In this document: in pieces, positions 58,324 to 64,000 of the stretch
Numbering within the stretch: position 1 is the first letter of the stretch
Layout of the letters: every line of letters begins with the position of its first letter
Assembly: GCA_035308365.1 (NCBI GenBank)
Contig: DATGGU010000147.1
Coordinates: 32,017-96,016 of the forward strand
DNA: 64,000 nucleotides
Direction of reading: 5' to 3'
Source: PALSA-505 sp035308365
Lineage (GTDB): Bacteria > Actinomycetota > Actinomycetes > Streptosporangiales > Streptosporangiaceae
Notes under the pieces: model-generated
Seen by the model: only the letters and a program-made list of their open reading frames with translations
The model's database searches: none
What the model was told of the DNA's origin: nothing
Program-made: the position numbers and the translations under genes

Positions 58324-58397
58324 AGGGTAGCGCTCATCGGCATTAGATGCAAGAGAATTAAATGCACTTGCATCTAATGCGTGTGCATGCATAGAGT
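58324..58397. promoter_or_regulatory. symmetrical divergent promoter-operator of MarR and MFS genes
   Basis: GCATTAGATGCAAG (58340-58353) is repeated inverted as CTTGCATCTAATGC (58367-58380), a perfect 14-bp inverted repeat with a 13-nt spacer. Each arm contains a TTGCAT -35 pointing outward: leftward, TTGCAT (58347-58352), 17 nt, TACCCT (58324-58329); rightward, TTGCAT (58368-58373), 18 nt, TAGAGT (58392-58397). A MarR dimer on each arm would block both promoters at once. Confidence 0.8.
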
Positions 58398-58404
58398 CTG
58401 GGCC

Positions 58405-59901
58405 ATGAACTCTTCCGATGTTCAGAGTGCTTCTGCCCAGGCTGTGTCCGCGCAGCACTGGACACCCCGGCTGTGGGCGATTCTGGTCGTGCTGTGCGGG
58501 GCACTGTTCCTTGATGCTCTCGACGTTTCCATGGTCGGGGTGGCCCTGCCGTCGATCCGGTCGGACCTGGGGCTGACCACGTCGTCGCTGCAATGGGTGG
58601 TCAGCGGCTACGTCCTGGGGTACGGCGGGCTGCTGCTGCTTGGCGGGCGGGCGGCCGACCTGCTCGGCCGGCGCCGGGTGTTCCTTGTCGCGCTTGGCGT
58701 GTTCGCGGTGGCCTCGCTGCTCGGCGGCCTGGCCAGCAGTGCCGGGTTGCTGATCGCGGCGCGGTTCGTCAAGGGCGCGGCGGCGGCCTTCACGGCGCCC
58801 TCGGGATTGTCGATCATCACGACGACGTTCGCCGAAGGATCACAGCGTAACCGCGCGGTCAGCATCTATTCTGCCTTCGGCGCGAGCGGGTTCTCGCTGG
58901 GCCTGGTGCTGTCCGGGCTGCTCACTGAGGTGAGCTGGCGGTGGACGCTGCTGTTGCCAGCCCCGGTCGCGGTGGCCGTGCTCGTGGCCGGCATCAGGCT
59001 CATCCCCCGGCACGCGTCGCAGGACCGGCGGAGCAGGCGGTTCGACGTGCCCGGCGCGATCACCGTGACGGCGGCCATGCTGCTGCTGGTCTCTGCCCTG
59101 GTGGACGCGCCGCAGGTGGGCTGGGCCTCGGCGCGCACGCTCGGCTTGTTCGCCGGTGCGGCCGTGCTGCTCGCCGCGTTCGGTCTCATCGAGCGCCGCA
59201 GCCGGGATCCGCTGCTGCCGCTCGCCATCTTCCGTTCAGGCTCGCTGACCAGGGCCAACCTCGGCGCGATCGTGCTGTTCGGGTCCTACGTCGCGTTCCA
59301 GTTCCTGGTCACCCAGTACCTGCAGATCTCCTCCGGCTGGTCGGCGCTTTCCACCGCGCTGGCCTTCCTCCCGGCGGGCGTGCTGGTCGTCGTCGCATCG
59401 CCCAGGATGGGGTTGCTGCTCGACCGGTTCGGCCCGGTCCGTCTGGTGGCGCTGGCGTTCGGCTGCCTGGTGGCTGGGTACGCATGGTTCCTGCGGATCG
59501 GCGTGCATCCGGACTACCCGGCGGTGATCCTGCCCGCGGTCCTGCTGATCGGGGCGGCGTTCGGCCTCGGCTTCTCGTCGCTGAACGTCCAGGCGACCGC
59601 CGGGGTCGCCGACGAGGAACAGGGCCTGGCGTCCGGCATCCTGCAGACCTCGTTCCAGGTCGGCGGCGCGATCGTGCTGGCGATCGTCACCGCCGTGGTG
59701 GACGCGCGTGGCGGCAACCGGCTGGCCGCACCGGCCACCCTGCTATCCGCCTACCGGCCAGCTCTCGAAGTGATCACCGGGGTCGCCGCGCTCGGAGTGG
59801 CGGTCGCCCTGAGCGGCTGGCTGACCACCCGCAGCCGGGCAGCCAACGAGCTGCCGGCCGGCGAAGCGGAGCAGCCCGAACTCGAAACGATCAGTAGCTA
59901 G
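58405..59901 (+). CDS. MFS multidrug exporter (DHA2, 14 helices)
   Basis: A 498-residue major-facilitator protein: WAILVVLCGALFLDALDVSM, motif A-like GGRAADLLGRRRVFLVALG, motif C-like SAFGASGFSLGLVLSGLL, and helices 7-14 ending VITGVAALGVAVALSGWL. The DHA2 family exports drugs and toxic organics using the proton gradient. The ATG at 58405 is 7 nt after TAGAGT, fitting a leaderless mRNA. Control by the divergent MarR through the shared operator is the simplest model. A hairpin terminator follows. Confidence 0.93.
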   Translation: MNSSDVQSASAQAVSAQHWTPRLWAILVVLCGALFLDALDVSMVGVALPSIRSDLGLTTSSLQWVVSGYVLGYGGLLLLGGRAADLLGRRRVFLVALGVFAVASLLGGLASSAGLLIAARFVKGAAAAFTAPSGLSIITTTFAEGSQRNRAVSIYSAFGASGFSLGLVLSGLLTEVSWRWTLLLPAPVAVAVLVAGIRLIPRHASQDRRSRRFDVPGAITVTAAMLLLVSALVDAPQVGWASARTLGLFAGAAVLLAAFGLIERRSRDPLLPLAIFRSGSLTRANLGAIVLFGSYVAFQFLVTQYLQISSGWSALSTALAFLPAGVLVVVASPRMGLLLDRFGPVRLVALAFGCLVAGYAWFLRIGVHPDYPAVILPAVLLIGAAFGLGFSSLNVQATAGVADEEQGLASGILQTSFQVGGAIVLAIVTAVVDARGGNRLAAPATLLSAYRPALEVITGVAALGVAVALSGWLTTRSRAANELPAGEAEQPELETISS

Positions 59902-59937
59902 AACCTCCCGGGAGGGGCTTACCAGCACTCCCCAGGC

Positions 59938-59975
59938 GCGGAGTGCGCGGACATGTCAGCGTCCGCGCACTCCGC
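59938..59975 (+). terminator. 15-bp hairpin after MFS gene
   Basis: A perfect stem GCGGAGTGCGCGGAC and GTCCGCGCACTCCGC with an ATGTCAGC loop starts 37 bp after the MFS stop. It ends 25 bp before the GATAAT of the next gene. Confidence 0.7.
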
Positions 59976-60012
59976 ATGCGTGCGCCGCCCGGCCTGCGGG
60001 ATAATCCGGCTA

Positions 60013-60762
60013 GTGACTGACAAGGACCGGCCGGAGCCTTCATATGCGATCGGTGCGGCGGCGCACCGGGCAGGGTGGTCGCATCGCCATCGTGACGTGT
60101 CCGGTGGATGGCTGCGGCCGATCGTGTTCGGCGCGGTGGACGGGCTGGTGACCAACGCCTCACTGATCGCGGGCGTCGGCGGGGGCGGGGTCTCGGACCA
60201 CGCGATCGTGCTCACCGGCACGGCGGCCCTGGTCGCCGGGGCGTTCTCGATGGGCACCGGGGAATACGTGTCGGTGACCAACCAGAACGAGCTGGTACAC
60301 GCCGAGGTCGACCTGGAACGCCGGATGCTCGCCCAGTTCCCCGCGGCCGAGGAAGCCGAGCTGGCCGACTACTTCCGCGAGTACGGCGCCGACCAGGACA
60401 CCGCCACCCGGATGGCCGCCGCGGTCTCCCGGGATCCGCATACGGCGCTGCGGGTACACACCCGGGAAGAGCTCGGCGTCGACCCCAACGAGTTGCCGTC
60501 CGCGATCGTGGCGGGCGTGGCCTCGCTGCTGGCCTTCTCCCTCGGCGCGCTCGTCCCGCTGCTCCCCTATCTGGCCGGGCTGCACCTGCTGGGCGTGTCC
60601 CTGGGCGTCACGGCCGCTGCCCTGATCATCGGCGGGATGACCGTCGGCAGGCTGACCGGCAAGTCCGTGCTGCATTCGGGGCTGCGCCAGCTTGCTCTCG
60701 GCGCCGTGGCCATCGCCGTCACCTATGGCGTCGGCAGCCTGATCGGCAGCTCGGTCCACTGA
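60013..60762 (+). CDS. VIT1/CCC1-family metal transporter
   Basis: A 249-residue membrane protein: WLRPIVFGAVDGLVTNASLI (helix 1), GTAALVAGAFSMGTGEYVSV (helix 2 with the metal-site Glu), a cytoplasmic metal-binding helical insert (about 98-160: VDLERRMLAQFPAAEEAELA), then three further helices. VIT1/CCC1 proteins move Fe(II) or Mn(II) out of the cytoplasm. The GTG at 60013 has no Shine-Dalgarno; GATAAT (60000-60005) ends exactly 7 nt before it, so the mRNA is probably leaderless. Confidence 0.9.
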   Translation: MTDKDRPEPSYAIGAAAHRAGWSHRHRDVSGGWLRPIVFGAVDGLVTNASLIAGVGGGGVSDHAIVLTGTAALVAGAFSMGTGEYVSVTNQNELVHAEVDLERRMLAQFPAAEEAELADYFREYGADQDTATRMAAAVSRDPHTALRVHTREELGVDPNELPSAIVAGVASLLAFSLGALVPLLPYLAGLHLLGVSLGVTAAALIIGGMTVGRLTGKSVLHSGLRQLALGAVAIAVTYGVGSLIGSSVH

Positions 60763-60813
60763 TGGGTTCGGTGTGACGGGCTTGGAGCCATGGCGTTGGG
60801 GGGAAGGAGAGGC

Positions 60814-61710
60814 GTGAGTCCGGAGGGGCAGAGCGTGCGGGTGCGGGTGGAAGACCGCGTGCTCACGGTGACCAATCTGGGGAAGGTCCTGTACCCGGAG
60901 GCGGGGTTCACCAAGGGGCAGGTGATCGACTACTACCTGCAGGTCGCGCCGGTGATGCTGCCACACATCGCCGGGCGGCCGGTCACGCTGAAGCGGTACC
61001 CGAACGGGGTATCCGGCGAATACTTCTACGAGAAGCACGCTCCGGCACACCGGCCGGACTGGGTGCCCACGGCCACCGTGGAGGCGCCGAGTTCGGGCAA
61101 GGCCAGCAAGCGGGTGGTCTACGTGGTGGCCGGCGACCTGCCGACGCTGATCTGGCTGGCCAACCTGGCCTGCCTGGAGATTCATACGCCGATGTGGCGG
61201 GTGCCGCACGTGGGCGAGCCGGACCGGCTGATGTTCGACCTGGATCCCGGGCCACCGGCCACACTGGCCGAGTGCTGCCGGGTCGCGCTGCTGCTGCGGC
61301 CGCTGCTGGAGGAACGGGGGCTGCGGCCGCTGGCGAAGACCTCGGGCGGCAAGGGAATGCAGCTCACCGCCGCGCTCTCCGGGCACACCTCGCAGCAGGC
61401 GAGCGAGCTTGCCCGCGGCCTGGCCGAGCAGCTCGAACGGGAGCACCCGGAACTGGTCGTCTCCCGGATGACCAGGGTGCTGCGGCCGGGCAAGGTGCTG
61501 ATCGACTGGAGCCAGAACAACGCCAAGAAGAATACGGTGGCACCATACTCGTTGCGGGCCAGCGAGCAGCCCGTCGTGTCAACCCCGGTGAGCTGGGACG
61601 AGGTGAGCGCCTGCCGCCGCCCGGAGGACCTGATCTTCACCAGCGACGCCGTCCTGGACCGGGTCGCCGGCCTGGGGGATCTGTTTGGCCCACTGCTCGA
61701 CGGTCAATGA
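60814..61710 (+). CDS. LigD-type primase-polymerase (NHEJ polymerase domain)
   Basis: A 298-residue stand-alone PolDom: LTNVTNLGKVLYPEAGFTKG-like opening (LTVTNLGKVLYPEAGFTKGQ), the DxD metal site LMFDLDPGP, LAKTSGGKGMQLTAALSG, and KVLIDWSQNNAKKNTVAPYS. The archaeo-eukaryotic primase fold fills gaps with ribonucleotides at DNA breaks during Ku-dependent end joining. Ligase and nuclease domains are not fused; Ku is not adjacent. GTG 60814 has GGAAGGAG 4-5 nt upstream. Confidence 0.92.
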   Translation: MSPEGQSVRVRVEDRVLTVTNLGKVLYPEAGFTKGQVIDYYLQVAPVMLPHIAGRPVTLKRYPNGVSGEYFYEKHAPAHRPDWVPTATVEAPSSGKASKRVVYVVAGDLPTLIWLANLACLEIHTPMWRVPHVGEPDRLMFDLDPGPPATLAECCRVALLLRPLLEERGLRPLAKTSGGKGMQLTAALSGHTSQQASELARGLAEQLEREHPELVVSRMTRVLRPGKVLIDWSQNNAKKNTVAPYSLRASEQPVVSTPVSWDEVSACRRPEDLIFTSDAVLDRVAGLGDLFGPLLDGQ

Positions 61711-61786
61711 TCCCTTGCGGCCACCATCGCACGACGACACACTGACAGAGGCGGACACCGCAAGGGGGAAGGGGCCGAGACAGAGC

Positions 61787-62632
61787 ATGAGCGACCAGCC
61801 CCAGGCCGAGCCCACGCCCGAGCCCAGCCCCGCTGCCAAGAAGCGGGATTCCACCAGTGAAAAGCTCACCCGGCTGGCGGCGCGAGGGATCGGGAAAGCG
61901 GTCAAGACCGCACGGGACACCATCGACGCGGCGCGCAGCAACGACACGGTGAGCCGGACGCTCGAAGGTGTCAAGGAACAGGTGGCAGAAAACCCGCGGA
62001 CGGCGGAGAAGATCGCCCGGCGGGCCGCCTTCACCGCGATGTCCGCGGCCGCCGCGGCATCGCCAGCGCCCGTCGGCAAGATGCAGCTCAGGCGGGCCAC
62101 GCCCATCGTGGTGAACCAGGTGGGCAAGGCCGTCAACCGGATCGCGGCGAAGGGCACAGGTGAGGAACCCGGCGAGACCAGCCCGGCGAAGCTGGCCGGC
62201 CAGCTCGCCGCACGGCCCCGGCCCAACCCCGCCGAGCTGTACCGGGACGGCACGGACGAACTGGAGCTGCGGCACCCGCTGCCGCAGGAGCTGGCCGCGA
62301 TCCCGTGGGAGCCGCTGGGCCGGAAGGACCGGTTCTGCCTGCTCGTGGCCGCCTGGGCGTACCGGGAGACCGACGGCGTCGAGAGCCTCAAGGACGGCCA
62401 GTTCGGCCAGGCCACCGCGATCTTCCAGGAGTGCCTGGTCAGGGCCGAGCATCTGCGCACACCCGAGCTGGTAGTCCGCAGCTACGAGGATCTTGCCCAG
62501 GTGGCGGCCGCGAAGGGCGACGAAAAGGCGGCGCGGAGCCTGCGGCTGGCCGCCGCCCAGACCAAGGACGACGCCGGGATGAAGCCGGATGACGCCGGGA
62601 TGAAGCCGGATGACGAGACGAAGCGCGGGTAG
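61787..62632 (+). CDS. hypothetical protein, helical with disordered ends
   Basis: A 281-residue protein. The Pro/Lys-rich start (SDQPQAEPTPEPSPAAKKRD) precedes a long helical part (AARGIGKAVKTARDTIDAAR) and a second globular part (about 140-250: LELRHPLPQELAAIPWEPLG, FCLLVAAWAYRETDGVESLK) that ends in TPR-like helices. The last residues repeat DDAGMKP twice. No family is recognised. It starts 76 bp after the LigD-like gene in the same direction and may be cotranscribed. The Shine-Dalgarno is weak. Confidence 0.65.
   Translation: MSDQPQAEPTPEPSPAAKKRDSTSEKLTRLAARGIGKAVKTARDTIDAARSNDTVSRTLEGVKEQVAENPRTAEKIARRAAFTAMSAAAAASPAPVGKMQLRRATPIVVNQVGKAVNRIAAKGTGEEPGETSPAKLAGQLAARPRPNPAELYRDGTDELELRHPLPQELAAIPWEPLGRKDRFCLLVAAWAYRETDGVESLKDGQFGQATAIFQECLVRAEHLRTPELVVRSYEDLAQVAAAKGDEKAARSLRLAAAQTKDDAGMKPDDAGMKPDDETKRG
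62570..62611 (+). repeat. 21-bp tandem duplication near gene end
   Basis: GACGCCGGGATGAAGCCGGAT occurs twice without interruption (62570-62590, 62591-62611) and encodes DDAGMKP repeated, 21 bp before the stop. Confidence 0.85.
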
Positions 62633-62734
62633 CGGCGCGGACCCACGCTTACCTCGCCGTTCACCGCGCTCCGGCCAGGCGGCCGCGTTCGGTCCGGCCG
62701 GGCGCACCTGGTGACATCGGGGAGGGACCGGGAC

Positions 62735-64000
62735 ATGGACGATCCGGCTTGGGCCTGCTACCGGGAGCGGGTGTGGCGGGACAGCCCGATGAGCAGGCTG
62801 GTCGAGCAGCACCGGCTGATCGAGGAGCTGCTGGTCTGCGCCGAGCAGTTCGACCGGCGGGTGACCGAGGCCGTCAGGGCGCTGGCGCCCGAGGACTTCC
62901 GCACCTTCCTCGACGTGCTGACGATGAAGCGAGCCGCGCAGTTCAAGGTTGTCTCCGACGGCGCGGGCGAGGACTACCAGGCCTGGTTCGCCAAGCTCAG
63001 CCAGGATGTCGAGACCGGGCGGGTTGCGCTGACCCAGCGGCCGGCCATCGACCGCATGATCAGCCTCATGGGGCTGCCGGTCAAGGCGTCCGCGGTGCGG
63101 CAGCTCGATCCGGCCTGCCCCGCGCCGCCAGACCCGGTCGCGGCGGGCCCGGGCGCGGAGGTGCTCGCGGCCACGAAGCCGCTGTTCGACGCCTACAGTG
63201 CGCTGCAGCCCCGGGTGACCGCCGGCAGTGCGAGCGGAGCACTCGATGCCGAACTGGCGGCGGTGCTGGCTGACTACCGGAGCCTGCGGGACGGGCAGGA
63301 GACCGGCAGCGAGGACTGGAAGTTCCTGCAGTGGTGGTGCGCGGCGGTGACCGGCTCGCTGGCCCGCAGCGCGGCCATCCAGGGCCATGCCGCGGCCGCG
63401 ATCGAGAGGTTCGGCCAGGCCGCGGACGAGTGGCGCCGCATCGGCCAGGCCAGCCAGGTCACCGACTGCCTGGCCCGGGCGGCGGAGGTCGCACTGGCCG
63501 ACGGGGCGGACGTGGACCAGGCACTGGAGCCGCTGATCCGCGAGGCCGGGGCGAGCGCCGGGGCCGCACCGACGATCTCCCGGGCGCGGCTGCTCGCCCG
63601 GCTGGCCCAGATCTACCTCGGCGCGGGTGACCATTTCGACGCGGCGGCCCGGGCAGCGGAGTCGGCCCAGACATTGGCTGAACTCGGCTTCGCCGACCCC
63701 GCCACACCGGCCGACCTAGCCACACTGGCCGACCTAGCCACACCGGCCAACCGCGCCACATCAGCCAACCCCGCCACATCAGCCGACCCCGTCACACCGG
63801 CCAACCGCACCACATCAGCCAACCTCGCCACATCGGCCGACCCGGCCACACCGGCCGACCCCGCCACATCGGCCGACCCGGCCACACCGGCCGACCCGGC
63901 CACATCAGCCAACCTCGCCACATCGGGCGACTCGGCCACATCGGCCGCCCCCGCCACATCGGCCGCCCCCGCCACATCAGCCAACCCCGCCACATCAGCC
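62735..64000 (+). CDS. hypothetical protein with hexapeptide repeat tail (runs off window)
   Basis: An uninterrupted frame of 422 codons from ATG 62735 continues past the window edge. The first part (about 1-310) is helical: YRERVWRDSPMSRLVEQHRL, FRTFLDVLTMKRAAQFKVVS, and TPR-like helices from about 195 (AIQGHAAAAIERFGQAADEW, ARLLARLAQIYLGAGDHFDA). From about residue 323 it becomes a hexapeptide repeat of AT[PS]A[DN]x, 16 copies plus a part to the edge. GGAGGG lies 9 nt before the start. No family is recognised; a scaffold or sensor with a flexible linker is inference. Confidence 0.75.
   Translation, partial: MDDPAWACYRERVWRDSPMSRLVEQHRLIEELLVCAEQFDRRVTEAVRALAPEDFRTFLDVLTMKRAAQFKVVSDGAGEDYQAWFAKLSQDVETGRVALTQRPAIDRMISLMGLPVKASAVRQLDPACPAPPDPVAAGPGAEVLAATKPLFDAYSALQPRVTAGSASGALDAELAAVLADYRSLRDGQETGSEDWKFLQWWCAAVTGSLARSAAIQGHAAAAIERFGQAADEWRRIGQASQVTDCLARAAEVALADGADVDQALEPLIREAGASAGAAPTISRARLLARLAQIYLGAGDHFDAAARAAESAQTLAELGFADPATPADLATLADLATPANRATSANPATSADPVTPANRTTSANLATSADPATPADPATSADPATPADPATSANLATSGDSATSAAPATSAAPATSANPATSA
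63701..64000 (+). repeat. 18-bp tandem repeat array, at least 16.7 units
   Basis: Units of GCCACACCGGCCGACCCN type repeat every 18 bp from 63701 to the window edge and encode ATPADP, ATSANP, ATSADP and similar hexapeptides in the rightward frame. The opposite strand reads MWRGRP-like repeats, which is not credible protein. The array may continue beyond the window. Confidence 0.9.

Noticed and set aside
63613..64000. Leftward open frames over the terminal repeat
   Set aside because: They read MWRGRPMWRG or VAGSADVAGSAG repeats, the complement of the 18-bp array; the rightward frame continues a normal protein.

Overview
The window is very GC-rich (roughly 70% by eye) DNA from a filamentous-type actinobacterium. 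Evidence includes a PrcB proteasome beta subunit, an MshC-like mycothiol ligase, a class F sortase next to a DUF4397 protein, an F420/PPOX-type oxidoreductase, a LigD-type polymerase, many secreted hydrolases, frequent GTG/TTG starts and many apparently leaderless genes. No rRNA, tRNA, CRISPR array, insertion sequence or prophage was recognised. I cannot name the genus.

Layout. 0-7 kb: a truncated ECF sigma factor, an ornithine-cyclodeaminase-family gene coupled to a large secreted GH92 mannosidase with a beta-propeller tail, a phosphotransferase and a SorC-type regulator. 7-18 kb: a methyltransferase, an ABC ATPase remnant, an orphan proteasome beta subunit, then a secreted degradation block (GH18 chitinase, SGNH esterase, G1 glutamic peptidase, GH16 glucanase) with small regulators and a DUF2090 aldolase between. 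18-28 kb: a STAND NTPase with 13 WD40 repeats, RNase HI coupled to an FAD monooxygenase, a drug-type ABC exporter with its TetR regulator, and a VOC protein coupled to a SnoaL-tailed sigma factor. 28-36 kb: sulfur/selenium and thiol genes (metallo-beta-lactamase/rhodanese protein, MshC-like ligase, SelD, TlpA-like thioredoxin, DUF318 permease with YHS tail behind a CsoR-type operator).

35-46 kb: sortase, DUF4397 surface protein and a partner membrane protein, two tandem translationally coupled S53 peptidases, a folate cyclo-ligase-like gene with a TetR regulator, and homogentisate dioxygenase. 46-50 kb: membrane protein, methyltransferase, lgt, a class II amidotransferase, and a phasin-like small protein behind a near-consensus promoter, followed by a 0.4-kb repeat island. 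50-55 kb: SDR, cupin and PLP aminotransferase operon divergent from a glutamine-synthetase-like gene, probably amine or amino-acid catabolism. 55-64 kb: nuclease-like protein, membrane protein, MarR/MFS divergent pair with a symmetrical operator-promoter, VIT-type metal transporter, LigD polymerase, and two hypothetical genes; the last runs off the window through a hexapeptide repeat.

Themes across the window: (i) ten genes carry a -10-like hexamer 6-7 nt before the start codon, implying leaderless mRNAs; (ii) several gene 3' ends lie in or beside short tandem duplications; (iii) palindromic operators sit in front of the GH92, GH18, GH16, ABC, DUF318 and MFS genes.
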